Shown in pieces: positions 45,942-55,300 of a stretch of DNA of 64,000 nt (position 1 is its first letter; every line of letters begins with the position of its first letter). Source of the stretch: JBNJFY01 sp051747265 (GTDB lineage: Bacteria > Bacteroidota > Rhodothermia > Balneolales > Balneolaceae); contig JBNJFY010000002.1 in NCBI GenBank assembly GCA_051747265.1, positions 372,001 through 436,000 of the forward strand. Direction: 5' to 3'. The position numbers were made by a program, and so were the translations under genes. The notes under the pieces are model-generated. The model searched no databases, had not been told where the DNA came from, and saw only the letters and a program-made list of their open reading frames with translations.

Positions 45942-46682
45942 TCAATAGTCGTTAAAATAGGAAAATTCCCCTTGAAGTTCAGGCAGTGTCCCTTGGTTAG
46001 TGGGGGCTACATGGAATACCTCCGCAAAGTGATTTACGATGTGATCCCGAACCTCTTGCATATCAACCGGTTCACCCAATAAAGCCTCTAAACTGGTAAC
46101 CTGTTTATCGGATATTCCACAAGGAACGATATGATTGAAGTACTCCAGCTGGGTATTCACATTTAGAGCAAAACCGTGCATGGTAACCCATCGCGAGCAT
46201 TTGATTCCCATGGCACAAATTTTGGCATCACCTACCCACACCCCGGTCAACCCATCAATGCGCCCGGCCTCGATATCATATTCGGCGCAGGTTCGAATAA
46301 TCACTTCTTCCAGATAACGCAAATACTTATGGATATCGGTAAAATGTCGGTCCAGATCCATAATTGGATAGCCCACAATCTGCCCGGGTCCGTGATAGGT
46401 GATATCACCGCCGCGATCGATCTCCACATATTGAGCATCCAGCTGATTGAGTTCCTGCAGACCTTTCAAAAGATGAGCGGCATCGCCACTTTTACCCAGG
46501 GTATACACATGGGGATGTTCCACAAACAGTAGCACATCAGCCCCTCTGGGCCGACGCAAGCCCCTGCTTTTCTGTGCCGCGCGCTTTTCTTCGATCAACC
46601 GTTGCTGAATGGCCGCTTGCAGATCCCAGGTTGGTTTATATGGGGCATCACCCAGGTTATAAATTTCCAATGCGTGTTTCAT
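45942..46682 (-). CDS. lipB: Octanoyltransferase LipB
   Basis: The 246-residue protein transfers octanoate from ACP to the lipoyl domain. Motifs: RGGDITYHGPGQIVGYP (about 88-104), HGFALNVN, and the catalytic Cys in VPCGISDKQVTSL. It begins with ATG and forms an operon with lipA. The lpdA gene upstream has its own terminator, so the pair has a separate promoter. Confidence 0.95.
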   Translation of the reverse strand: MKHALEIYNLGDAPYKPTWDLQAAIQQRLIEEKRAAQKSRGLRRPRGADVLLFVEHPHVYTLGKSGDAAHLLKGLQELNQLDAQYVEIDRGGDITYHGPGQIVGYPIMDLDRHFTDIHKYLRYLEEVIIRTCAEYDIEAGRIDGLTGVWVGDAKICAMGIKCSRWVTMHGFALNVNTQLEYFNHIVPCGISDKQVTSLEALLGEPVDMQEVRDHIVNHFAEVFHVAPTNQGTLPELQGEFSYFNDY

Positions 46683-46723
46683 CGCTTTGCGCTTTACTCT
46701 GCGTTATGCTTAATCAGGGAGAT

Positions 46724-46755
46724 AAAAAAAGCTCCTGAAGTTTCCTCCAGGAGCT
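46724..46755 (-). terminator. Rho-independent terminator of lpdA
   Basis: Stem AGCTCCTG (46730-46737) / CAGGAGCT (46748-46755) with a 10-nt loop; on the minus strand it is followed by TTTTTTTATC. It separates lpdA from lipB. Confidence 0.92.
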
Positions 46756-46775
46756 GTAACGAGATCCCATAAGGA

Positions 46776-48191
46776 TTAGTTTACTTTGGTTCCCAAGTGA
46801 ACACCTACTTTGTAGGCTTCGGCAACCGCTTCCATTACCGCTTCACTCATGGTGGGGTGGGGATGCACGGCATGAATAATTTCATGACCGGTGGTCTCCA
46901 GATCACGAGCCACTACGGCTTCAGAAATCATTTCGGTCACATTATGTCCGATCATGTGGCAACCCAGCCATTCGCCGTACTTGGCATCGAAGATCACCTT
47001 CACGAAACCTTCTTCGTGGCCCACGCCCGAAGCCTTACCATTGGCCGAGAAGGGGAATTTACCCACTTTGATATCGTACCCCTCTTCTTTGGCCTGCTCT
47101 TCGGTATATCCTACAGAAGCCACTTGCGGCTCACAGTACGTACAGCCGGGTATGTTCTCGTAATTGATCGGCTGCGGATTCTCACCGGCCATCTTCTCAA
47201 CACAAACGATGCCTTCATGAGATGCTTTGTGTGCTAACCAAGGTGCTCCAATCACATCACCAATAGCGTAAATACCCTCCACATCGGTCATGTAATTTTC
47301 TTTATCTACGACAATGGAGCCTCGTTCGGTTTTAACACCGACCTCTTCCAGCCCAATACCTTCGATATTGCCCTGAACACCTACGGCAGAAAGCACCACA
47401 TCCGCTTCGACCTCTTCGGTGCCCTTCTTGGTTTTGATGGTCACTTTCACACCATCGCCTTTTTTCTCCACTTTTTCGACAGAGCTTCCGGTGTGGATGT
47501 TTATTCCGGCTTTTTTATACATTTTGCCGAGCTCTTTACCTACATCTTTATCTTCCACAGGTACCAGCGTGTCCTGTAGTTCAACGATGGTTACTTCCGT
47601 ACCGATGGTGTTGTAGAAGTACGCAAATTCAACTCCGATAGCACCGGCACCGATAATGACCATTTTCTCGGGTTGCTCATCCATCTGCATGGCACGCTCC
47701 GAATCGATGACCATCTCGCCATCAATAGGAATATTCGGCAGCTCACGTGGACGAGCTCCGGTAGCCAGGATAATCTTGGAGGCCTGGATAGTATCTTTCA
47801 CGTTGTCACTGTCATCCAAGACATTGACTTCACTGCTGCTCTTGAGAACGCCTTTTCCTTCGAAGACTTTAATTTTACTGGCCTTCATCAGGAACTGTAC
47901 GCCCTTGCTCATTTTATTGGCCACCTTTCGGCTGCGTTTGACTATACCGGAAAAATCTGCCTCATAGTCTCCAACTTTTACGCCATAGTCTTCAGCATGC
48001 TGGATAGACTCAAACACTTCCGCGGAACGCAACAATGCTTTGGTGGGTATACATCCAATGTTCAGACAAACCCCACCAAGGTGACGTTTTTCAATAATTG
48101 CTGTTTTAAATCCTAGTTGAGACGCTCGGATCGCAGCAACGTAACCGCCCGGTCCGGAACCGATTACACATACATCAAATTCATTAGCCAT
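46776..48191 (-). CDS. lpdA: Dihydrolipoyl dehydrogenase
   Basis: The 471-residue flavoenzyme (E3) reoxidises dihydrolipoamide in pyruvate and 2-oxoglutarate dehydrogenase complexes. FAD site GSGPGGYVAAIRA, redox disulfide C42/C47 in GGVCLNIGCIPTK, NAD site GAGAIGVEFAYF, and the C-terminal HPHPTMSEA. It lies next to the lipoate synthesis genes whose product its partners use, though a terminator separates them. Confidence 0.96.
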   Translation of the reverse strand: MANEFDVCVIGSGPGGYVAAIRASQLGFKTAIIEKRHLGGVCLNIGCIPTKALLRSAEVFESIQHAEDYGVKVGDYEADFSGIVKRSRKVANKMSKGVQFLMKASKIKVFEGKGVLKSSSEVNVLDDSDNVKDTIQASKIILATGARPRELPNIPIDGEMVIDSERAMQMDEQPEKMVIIGAGAIGVEFAYFYNTIGTEVTIVELQDTLVPVEDKDVGKELGKMYKKAGINIHTGSSVEKVEKKGDGVKVTIKTKKGTEEVEADVVLSAVGVQGNIEGIGLEEVGVKTERGSIVVDKENYMTDVEGIYAIGDVIGAPWLAHKASHEGIVCVEKMAGENPQPINYENIPGCTYCEPQVASVGYTEEQAKEEGYDIKVGKFPFSANGKASGVGHEEGFVKVIFDAKYGEWLGCHMIGHNVTEMISEAVVARDLETTGHEIIHAVHPHPTMSEAVMEAVAEAYKVGVHLGTKVN

Positions 48192-48490
48192 ATTAATACC
48201 GTATAGATTTAGTGATCTTGATCAGGTTAAAATAAAGTGTTTAAATCCTTGCTCCGGCTTTCGAACCGGCTGGTCATTCAGTCGCGGGAATTTAAGGATT
48301 TTAGCGTAGACTTATAAAATCAGGTTAACAATTCGACCCCTTCACTAATTCCACATGTTTTGGTATTAAATTTGTTGTTATCTGGATACGGGTAAGCAGT
48401 TTTACAGAAATTGCCAATAAATATGAATTTGACCATAAACCATGGTAATTTGAGCGATTACCACTTCAGTGGGTTAAGGAATACAACAAT

Positions 48491-48583
48491 ATGTCGAAAA
48501 CCAGACTGAAGCGAATTTCGTACTTGGTGATGTTACCTGTAGGCTTAGGGTGTGAATTGATCGACCATGTGCATGAGGAGTAG
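48491..48583 (+). CDS. Possible 30-residue leader/small protein
   Basis: An ATG frame encoding MSKTRLKRISYLVMLPVGLG then CELIDHVHEE. It ends 3 bp before the next gene, and its last codons (GAGGAG) provide a Shine-Dalgarno-like site for that gene's ATG, which suggests translational coupling. The basic-hydrophobic start and single Cys could be a short membrane or lipoprotein-like peptide. Small size makes chance occurrence possible. The remaining gap (48192-48490) shows nothing recognisable. Confidence 0.35.
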   Translation: MSKTRLKRISYLVMLPVGLGCELIDHVHEE

Positions 48584-48586
48584 ACA

Positions 48587-49069
48587 ATGAATTCAAAAAA
48601 AGTTAAGAATATAGCCCTGCTGATAGCCAACCTTTTGGTGTTTGGCGTGTTATTCGCGGGCTATCACACGGCCTACGAGTGGGCAATTTCAGCATACGGA
48701 CAAATCACCGGAACGGTAGATTCATTATGGAAATCTATTTATTTAATGGTGCATCAAGTACTCTCGCTGGAGAAACCCCTCTTATTGGGTGCCATGTTCA
48801 GTTCCGCCATTCTCAGTTATGATATTATCCTGATTACGCGCTGGATTATGTCATTTCGATTTACCAGCGAACGCGCTTGTCGGCACTGTGGGCACAAACT
48901 CATTCGCGAACGCCGGCAACCCATTGATCGAATGATTTCACGGATTATTCCGGTGAAACGCTTTCGATGCGTGGGATGCTCTCGGGAATACCTGATGACC
49001 GACCGCAAAAAACAGCAAAAGGCTCATCCTGATGCTGAACCCTCGCGTGTGTACCACTCTCATCACTAA
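48587..49069 (+). CDS. Membrane protein with C-terminal zinc ribbon
   Basis: The 160-residue protein has two hydrophobic segments (about 8-30 and 62-88) and a cytoplasmic-looking basic tail with two CxxC knuckles (CRHCGH and CVGCSREY), a likely zinc ribbon. Function unknown and no family recognised. It follows a 30-codon frame by 3 bp. Confidence 0.7.
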   Translation: MNSKKVKNIALLIANLLVFGVLFAGYHTAYEWAISAYGQITGTVDSLWKSIYLMVHQVLSLEKPLLLGAMFSSAILSYDIILITRWIMSFRFTSERACRHCGHKLIRERRQPIDRMISRIIPVKRFRCVGCSREYLMTDRKKQQKAHPDAEPSRVYHSHH

Positions 49070-49088
49070 CCCTTGCTAACTCGCTTCA

Positions 49089-49562
49089 CTAGAGTTCTTT
49101 GGTCCAGTACTCAAACGGTGGATCATCCGCTTTAAAGCCATTTCTCTTGTATAATCTTTGTGCCGGATTATCCACCCGTACCTCCAAGGTGATCTTGCAG
49201 CAATCGCGTCGTATTGCTTCCTCCAATATAAAATCCAATAGTAACTGACCGATACCGTGTCCACGCATATTGGGAACTACGGCCAGATCATGAATATTGA
49301 TCAACCGACACGCACTAAACGTAGAAAATCCCAGCACGCAGTTGGCTAATCCCACCGGCCGATCCTCTTTCCAAGCCAAGACCGAAAAGGCGGTGGGAAA
49401 GGCTTTCAATTGGGAGATCAATTGCTCACTAATACGATCCGGTAATGGATGTTGCAGCCCCATAGGATCCTGTGCGTAGGTATCCAAAACGTTTAACACA
49501 GCTTGGGCATCCCGGGGGTTATCATAATCGGCAAGTTGAATATCGACGGTGGAGTTAGACAT
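49089..49562 (-). CDS. GNAT family N-acetyltransferase
   Basis: The 157-residue protein has the GNAT acetyl-CoA motif VVPNMRGHGIGQLLLDFILE (about 93-112), followed by CCKITLEVRVDNPAQRLYKRNGF, a typical motif B. Substrate unknown. It follows the cupin gene by 7 bp and shares its strand, so the DegT-cupin-GNAT genes are likely one transcript. Confidence 0.88.
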   Translation of the reverse strand: MSNSTVDIQLADYDNPRDAQAVLNVLDTYAQDPMGLQHPLPDRISEQLISQLKAFPTAFSVLAWKEDRPVGLANCVLGFSTFSACRLINIHDLAVVPNMRGHGIGQLLLDFILEEAIRRDCCKITLEVRVDNPAQRLYKRNGFKADDPPFEYWTKEL

Positions 49563-49569
49563 ATCGACC

Positions 49570-50076
49570 TTATGGTTGAATAGTTTCCAATGGATGGTTG
49601 CAAATTTGTTTGGAAAGCGTGGGATATTGCTCGGCTAATTGCTCCGGTTTCAACATCTCAAAATCTTCGAACTCAAAGCCAGGGGAAACCGTGCAGCCGG
49701 TTAAGGTATAGCTATTCATAGAATAGGCTCGCTGCCAGCAACCGGCAGGAATGCAACGTTGCGGACGATGCCCCTGATCAATATTGCTGCTCAACCATTG
49801 TTGATTAAATTGTCCGTCTCCAGAAATCCACTCGAGCATCAATGGAGCCCCTTCATAAAAATGCCATACTTCATCAGATGCTACCCTATGCCAAGTTGTT
49901 AGCTGCTGTTGTTCCACCAAAAAATAGATAGCGGTACCCGCCGATCGCTGTCGTTTGCCTTGCTGAACGCTCTGTTCACTGCGAACCATCTCGCGGTAAT
50001 ATCCGCCCTCGGGATGTGGCTCCAAAGATAACAGCCGCTTGAGTTGTTCGATTCTAGAATGGGAATGTATAGTCAT
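49570..50076 (-). CDS. Cupin domain protein (DUF985 type)
   Basis: The 168-residue protein has the DUF985 signature: LEPHPEGGYYREM near the start and TAIYFLVE, WHRVASDEVWHFYEGAPL and CTVSPGFEFEDFEM. This cupin barrel resembles sugar epimerase folds; activity is not established. It lies between the DegT aminotransferase and GNAT genes (3 and 7 bp gaps), so the three probably act or are expressed together. Confidence 0.88.
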   Translation of the reverse strand: MTIHSHSRIEQLKRLLSLEPHPEGGYYREMVRSEQSVQQGKRQRSAGTAIYFLVEQQQLTTWHRVASDEVWHFYEGAPLMLEWISGDGQFNQQWLSSNIDQGHRPQRCIPAGCWQRAYSMNSYTLTGCTVSPGFEFEDFEMLKPEQLAEQYPTLSKQICNHPLETIQP

Positions 50077-50079
50077 GGG

Positions 50080-51222
50080 TTAATCTAATTGATTCAACAC
50101 CTGTCCTAACGTTTCAACGACGCGACGCACATCCGGCTCTTTCAGATCGGGATAAAGAGGCAGGGACAACGCGCGGAGGCCATAGTGATCACTATTCGGG
50201 TAGGAATGGTTCTGAACCGCCCCCCGAAAGGCCGCATGCTGATGCAAGGGACGGTAATGAAAATTCGTCCTCACTCCCCGCTGCTTCATCAAGCGATGCA
50301 CCTGATCCCGTTGCGGAACTCCGACCACCAGCAGATGGGCGGCGTGTCCGGCTTCGGTTCCTGCTATCCAAAGTTCCACAGCATCGGAGCCGAGCTCAGT
50401 AAGCAACGTAGCATAGCGCCTGGATAATGATCTTCGTCGCTCAACATGCTGATCCAACCGCTTTAATTGAGAGCGCCCCAGCGCGGCCTGGAAGTCCGTC
50501 ATTTGGTAGTTTAAGCCACTCGCTTCTACGTCGTACCAGGGATCATCTGTAGACGACCGGATCCCGTTGTTGCGAAGTAGTAACAACCGCTCATAGAGTG
50601 CTTTATCATTGGTTAAAATGGCTCCGCCTTCACCGGTGGTCAGATGCTTGAGGGCGTGAAAACTTACTATCTCGGCCTCCGCCCAGCGGGCATTCCCCAC
50701 CTTTTGGCCATCATACTTTCCGCCCAAAGCATGACACTGATCGACCACGATCTTAAATTCATATTGCTCTTTGAGCTGAGTTAATCGGTGAAGATCATAG
50801 GGCGTACCACCCAAAGAAACAGGAACTACTATTTTAGGGACCTCTTCTTCTGACTTTTCCAACCGTTCCTTCAACTGATCCACATCCAGTTGCCAATGGC
50901 TAGTTTCAACATCCACAAAAGAAACCTCAGCCCCCATAAGAACAGCTGGATTGACCGTGCCCGTAAAGGTGAGGGGCGTGGTCCAAAGCTGATCCCCGGC
51001 TCCAACATTCATAGCCATATAACATAGATGAAGCGCGGCGGTACCACTAGATACCGAAACCGCATAATCCGCCCCCGTATAGTCGCAAAGCTCTAGCTCA
51101 AAAGCATCACGCTCGGGGCCCCGGGTTAGATAGGAGCTTTTCAACGCTTCCTGCACCGCCTGCTGATCCTCTGGTGTGATATGATGCCGTGCAAATGGGA
51201 TAAACGCTTGGGTCTCGCTCAT
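50080..51222 (-). CDS. DegT/DnrJ/EryC1/StrS aminotransferase
   Basis: The 380-residue PLP enzyme transfers an amino group to a nucleotide keto-sugar. The PLP Lys is K192 in SFHALKHLTTGEGG; SSGTAALHL and DQCHALGG bind cofactor and substrate. It most resembles PseC-type UDP-sugar transaminases. No other sugar-nucleotide gene is near, apart from the downstream GNAT and cupin genes, which together could finish an acetamido sugar. That link is inference. Confidence 0.88.
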   Translation of the reverse strand: MSETQAFIPFARHHITPEDQQAVQEALKSSYLTRGPERDAFELELCDYTGADYAVSVSSGTAALHLCYMAMNVGAGDQLWTTPLTFTGTVNPAVLMGAEVSFVDVETSHWQLDVDQLKERLEKSEEEVPKIVVPVSLGGTPYDLHRLTQLKEQYEFKIVVDQCHALGGKYDGQKVGNARWAEAEIVSFHALKHLTTGEGGAILTNDKALYERLLLLRNNGIRSSTDDPWYDVEASGLNYQMTDFQAALGRSQLKRLDQHVERRRSLSRRYATLLTELGSDAVELWIAGTEAGHAAHLLVVGVPQRDQVHRLMKQRGVRTNFHYRPLHQHAAFRGAVQNHSYPNSDHYGLRALSLPLYPDLKEPDVRRVVETLGQVLNQLD

Positions 51223-51320
51223 ACAAACATGTTATTTACAGAATACTTTGCTCATGGATAGGTTATAACACATATCGAGATGTAAATACAATTTGCCTAA
51301 CCTCTCGAAACCTATTTCAC

Positions 51321-52115
51321 ATGCATACAGATACCAAATTAAATCACTTTTTGCCACCTCTGATTGGCCTGCTGCTGATATTGGTATTACCGCAGTGCGA
51401 TAACTTGATCAATAATGATGATGAACAACAAGAACCGGTAGCCTATAATCATCAAAAGGCTCCGGGAAGCAGTGCGCATGATTTACTTTCCGACTCTGCG
51501 TTTACCGCGGTTCAAGTGGAGGTCGACTACATGCCCGGCTACCGTCCCACGGATGAAGCAATAACCCAGTTAGATAATTTCTTAGAGAAGCGACTGAATA
51601 AATCCGGCGGCGTAGAAATTACCGTATCCGCGGAACCTATTCCCTCTGAAAACCAACATACCTACCGTGGGGAAGATATCGTCGCTATTGAAGAAAGCGA
51701 ACGCGATTACCACTCCACGCATCAAGGTCACACGCTGAATTTGTATGCGGTTTTTGTGGATGGAGAATTTAATCAAGCCAACGTGTTGGGGGTCGCTTAC
51801 CTTAACACCTCCATGGCCTTTTTCGGGCCTACCATCCATAACAACAGTGGGGGAATTGGCGAACCAAATAGATCGGTATTGGAAACCACCGTCTTCCGAC
51901 ATGAGATGGGACACAATATGGGATTGGTCAATAATGGATCCCCAATGCAGACTGATCACCAGGATGACGCCAACGGAAAGCACTGCACCGATGATTCCTG
52001 CCTGATGTACTATGCCGTAGAAACCACGGATTATATTGGCAATTTAACGGGTGGAAATGTGCCCGCACTCAATCAGAACTGTTTACATGATTTAGCCGCG
52101 AATGGTGGAAAGTAA
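51321..52115 (+). CDS. Zinc metalloprotease-like lipoprotein
   Basis: The 264-residue protein has an N-terminal hydrophobic segment ending in Cys26 (LPQC), a probable but non-ideal lipobox. The zinc motif HEMGHNMGLVNNG begins at His194. It differs from canonical metzincins by Asn where the third His/Asp ligand would be; a nearby QTDHQDD may substitute. A met-turn-like CLMYY follows. It is probably anchored on the envelope. A terminator follows the stop. Confidence 0.82.
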   Translation: MHTDTKLNHFLPPLIGLLLILVLPQCDNLINNDDEQQEPVAYNHQKAPGSSAHDLLSDSAFTAVQVEVDYMPGYRPTDEAITQLDNFLEKRLNKSGGVEITVSAEPIPSENQHTYRGEDIVAIEESERDYHSTHQGHTLNLYAVFVDGEFNQANVLGVAYLNTSMAFFGPTIHNNSGGIGEPNRSVLETTVFRHEMGHNMGLVNNGSPMQTDHQDDANGKHCTDDSCLMYYAVETTDYIGNLTGGNVPALNQNCLHDLAANGGK

Positions 52116-52139
52116 GACACTCCACTATAGGCCACCTAG

Positions 52140-52184
52140 AAGGACGAGTAGTTTGAGCCAATCCTCTGACCCTCGTCCTTTTTT
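52140..52184 (+). terminator. Rho-independent terminator
   Basis: Stem AAGGACGAG / CTCGTCCTT with a long (23-nt) loop followed by TTTT. It separates the metalloprotease lipoprotein gene from the convergent prfC. Confidence 0.75.
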
Positions 52185-52196
52185 ATTGGGCGCTAC

Positions 52197-53813
52197 TTAG
52201 TTCTGCTTAAATTTGAACAGGTTCTCCTCGCCCACTTTATCCATCGCTTGCTGCAGTGCGTAATTACTCTCGAAGAGTACGATAGGGTGCTCTTCTAAGT
52301 CTTTGGTAATATAGGTGGAGTAGCTACTGGATAATTTATCGGCGACCTCCTGATCATCCGGCAACCAGCGCGCAGCGTGATAAGAGACCGGTGTCATATT
52401 TAGCTCGCAATTATACTCGGTTTCCATGCGGTGTTCTACCACCTCGAACTGCAGGGCTCCCACCGTACCTAATAGCAGCTCATTCCCAACCCCGTTGGGT
52501 ACCTCAAATACATGCACCACCCCTTCTTCGGAGAGCTGTTTGAGCCCTTCGCGCAACTGCTTGCGCTTAAACGGATCGACCGTGGTGGCCTTCATAAAAT
52601 GCTCCGGTGTAAACAGCGGGATCACATCAAACTTCACCGGATCGTTCTCATATAGCGTGGATCCGATACGGAAAAAGCCCGGACTAAATAGCGATACAAT
52701 ATCTCCCGGATAAGCCTCTTCCAAAATATTACGCTCATCGCCCATCAGGGTATGTGGAGTAGATAGCTTCACTTTTTTGCCGGTGCCCTCGTGGATCACC
52801 TGCATGCCTCGCTTAAACTTCCCAGAGGTAATCCGCACAAACGCGGCGGTGTCCCGGTGATCGGGATTCATATTGGCCTGCAGTTTGAATACAAAACCGG
52901 AAAAGTCTTCATCCACCGATCGCAGCGTTTCCTCATTGGTTGCATAGGGCTGGGGTTTCTGGGCCAGCTCGGAGAAGTAATTCAGAAATACATCCAATCC
53001 GAAGTTGTTCAGGGCGGATCCGAAAAAGACGGGGGTTACTTCTCCCACCTTGAACTGATCACGATCCATGTTGGCGAACTCATCTTCGATCAACATGACA
53101 TTCTCGCGTAGCTCCTCTTTATAGACCTCATTCAAACTAAGGTCATCCAAGCCTTCTTCCAGATCCACGATCTTGGTTTCCGCCTTCTCGGCCCCGTGCT
53201 TGGATTTGATATACAGGTGCAGCTTTTTGCCAATCAGATCGTAAATGCCCTGAAAGTCTTTTCCATAGCCCACTGGCCAACTAGCGGGCACGGCGGTAAT
53301 GCCCAGTTGGTTTTCTACATTGCTAAGCACTTCTAGCGGATCCATACCCGGACGGTCGCACTTATTTACAAAGGTGATGATGGGAATCTCCCGCATCTTA
53401 CACACCTCGAACAGCTTTTCGGTCTGTTCCTCCACGCCTTTGGCCACGTCAATAACCATCAAACCGGTATCGGCGGCCACCAGTGTACGCAGGGTATCCT
53501 CGGAGAAGTCCTTGTGACCCGGCGTATCCAGCAGGTTGTACTTGATGTCGTCTTTCTCGAACCGCAGCACGGAGGAAGTCACCGAAATCCCGCGATCCTT
53601 CTCAATGGCCATCCAGTCGGAGGCCGCATAACGAGAAGCTTTCCGCTGGCGGATGGATCCGGCTTCGTGAATGGCGCCCCCATAAAGCAATAGCTTCTCG
53701 GTGAGCGTGGTCTTACCGGCATCGGGGTGAGAAATAATAGCGAAGGTGCGCCGCCGTTCGGCTTCTTTACGGATTTCTTCTTTTTCCTTGCTGTCTAGTT
53801 GCGCTTCGGGCAT
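52197..53813 (-). CDS. prfC: Peptide chain release factor 3
   Basis: The 538-residue GTPase recycles RF1/RF2 from the ribosome. G1 HPDAGKTTLTEK, G2 GISVTSS, G3 DTPGHKDF and G4 NKCDRPG are intact, and length fits RF3 rather than EF-G or LepA. C-terminal conserved segments PLFTPEHF and GALQFEVVEHRM are present. It lies alone between a terminator and heptamer repeats. Confidence 0.95.
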   Translation of the reverse strand: MPEAQLDSKEKEEIRKEAERRRTFAIISHPDAGKTTLTEKLLLYGGAIHEAGSIRQRKASRYAASDWMAIEKDRGISVTSSVLRFEKDDIKYNLLDTPGHKDFSEDTLRTLVAADTGLMVIDVAKGVEEQTEKLFEVCKMREIPIITFVNKCDRPGMDPLEVLSNVENQLGITAVPASWPVGYGKDFQGIYDLIGKKLHLYIKSKHGAEKAETKIVDLEEGLDDLSLNEVYKEELRENVMLIEDEFANMDRDQFKVGEVTPVFFGSALNNFGLDVFLNYFSELAQKPQPYATNEETLRSVDEDFSGFVFKLQANMNPDHRDTAAFVRITSGKFKRGMQVIHEGTGKKVKLSTPHTLMGDERNILEEAYPGDIVSLFSPGFFRIGSTLYENDPVKFDVIPLFTPEHFMKATTVDPFKRKQLREGLKQLSEEGVVHVFEVPNGVGNELLLGTVGALQFEVVEHRMETEYNCELNMTPVSYHAARWLPDDQEVADKLSSSYSTYITKDLEEHPIVLFESNYALQQAMDKVGEENLFKFKQN

Positions 53814-53921
53814 GAATTCGAGGTACTAAATGAATTGAAAATCGGTACTTCCTTTTCCAGAGGCGCCTACACAACGAACGCCCCATGGGGAAAGTTGCCA
53901 AAGATACGGAATGAGTGGACA

Positions 53922-54058
53922 GACGGCAAAGGGCAGAGGGCAAAGGGCAGACGTGCATTTCTTGCTATAGATAATTATCAGACCTACTCGTAATTATGAT
54001 AGAAAGGCAAGCCCTGTGAATTAAGCTACGAAATTACGTTTGCCGTCTGCCCTCTGCC
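53922..54058. repeat. Heptamer-repeat inverted pair, left side of DUF72 gene
   Basis: Left tract 53922-53953 consists of 7-bp units GACGGCA, AAGGGCA, GAGGGCA, AAGGGCA, then GACG. The right tract 54037-54058 holds the same units on the other strand (GAGGGCA, GACGGCA). The two face each other across about 83 bp, just downstream of the DUF72 stop. Confidence 0.7.
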
Positions 54059-54061
54059 ATT

Positions 54062-54964
54062 TCACCCCTCGAAGAGTCCCAGTTGGCCGGCGTTGGGGAG
54101 TTCTTGTTCGGCGGGCCAGCGGGGGAGTTTGGGCAGGTCCATCAATCGGGCCAGTTCGTTGTGGAAAAAGCGAGCATTGTCCGGGGCGTAGAGCTCATCG
54201 GGAGCGTGAATGAACACATAGGGATGCAGTCCTTCCTTGATCCACTCGGCCACTACAATCGCCCACTCTTTTAAGTAGGCTTCGTTTTCATCTACGGCGT
54301 TATGCCCCACAAAGCGCACCACGGGGCGCGATCCGGTAGCCTCAAAGCGGATGGGCAGCTTGGGTTTCTTGCGCTGTACTTCTCGCAGTTGGGCCGATGG
54401 ATGTTTGATGGCGTGCAGACGTCGAGTGTCAAAGAGTACCCGATCCACATGATCCATGTGTAGCACCCGATCCAGGTGATGCTCATGGCGGCCGTGATCG
54501 TAAAAATCGTGATGGCGTACTTCTACCGCATAGGAAAAGGTAGTGGGCAGGGCCAGCAGAAAGCGCTCCAAGTGCGGTAACTCCGTCGCGCCAAACGAAG
54601 GTGGCAACTGAATCATAATGGGACCCAAGCGTGGCTGCAGCGGCTCAATGCGATCCAGAAAGGTATTCACGTCATGTTCACATTGACGCAGTTTCTTCAC
54701 GTGTGTCACCGACCGGGGCATTTTAAAGCAAAACTTAAAGGTATCCGGCGTGTCCTGTTTCCATGATTGGATAGTCTCTTCCGACGGCAGTCCGTAAAAT
54801 GTGGAATTCCCCTCCACCGCGTTAAACACGCGCGTATACTGGGACAGCAACTCCTTCCCCTTGGCATCCGACCGATACAAGTGTCCAATCCATGGTTTGT
54901 GCTTCCAGACCGGCAGACCGAGGTGGTAGCGATGGAATTTGGGTTTTAGGGATTTGTGATTCAC
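54062..54964 (-). CDS. DUF72 domain protein (YecE-like)
   Basis: The 300-residue protein has the DUF72 TIM-barrel pattern: FNAVEGNSTFYGLPSEETIQSW (about 46-67), FKFCFKMPRSVTH, and VRFVGHNA with a later YVFIHAPDE. The fold is related to xylose isomerase/endonuclease IV barrels, but the activity is not established. It is bracketed by heptamer inverted repeats on both sides. Confidence 0.88.
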   Translation of the reverse strand: MNHKSLKPKFHRYHLGLPVWKHKPWIGHLYRSDAKGKELLSQYTRVFNAVEGNSTFYGLPSEETIQSWKQDTPDTFKFCFKMPRSVTHVKKLRQCEHDVNTFLDRIEPLQPRLGPIMIQLPPSFGATELPHLERFLLALPTTFSYAVEVRHHDFYDHGRHEHHLDRVLHMDHVDRVLFDTRRLHAIKHPSAQLREVQRKKPKLPIRFEATGSRPVVRFVGHNAVDENEAYLKEWAIVVAEWIKEGLHPYVFIHAPDELYAPDNARFFHNELARLMDLPKLPRWPAEQELPNAGQLGLFEG

Positions 54965-55023
54965 TTATGTGGATACTTAGAGATTACTGTGGTTGGTGAA
55001 TAATCCTAGCTCGTGCGAGACGC

Positions 55024-55232
55024 GGGGTTTAGGTTATTGGTTATTAGTTATTAGGCATCAACAGTGAGCCTTTATTACACCTACTGACTTACGGTTGCCC
55101 CATTGCTTTTGGGCCCCTACTCCCAACTAATAATCTAACTAAAACATAGAAATGTGCTAGTCTGGCAAAATCATTCCTAATAGGCTAGAGTCCCTAATAA
55201 CTAATAACCAATTCACTAATCCCCCAAACCCC
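55024..55232. repeat. Long inverted repeat made of GTTATTR heptamers
   Basis: A perfect 19-bp inverted pair, TTGGTTATTAGTTATTAGG (55037-55055) and its complement (55193-55211), with outer arms GGGGTTT / AAACCCC (55024 and 55226). The inner arms are built of 7-bp GTTATTR units. The 336-bp gap between the DUF72 and symporter genes holds little else. Confidence 0.8.
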
Positions 55233-55300
55233 TTGCAGAACGGGTGCGCACCTTCTATACTGATTGAGCTCACGGAATTGGGATTTAATCAAACAAACAC

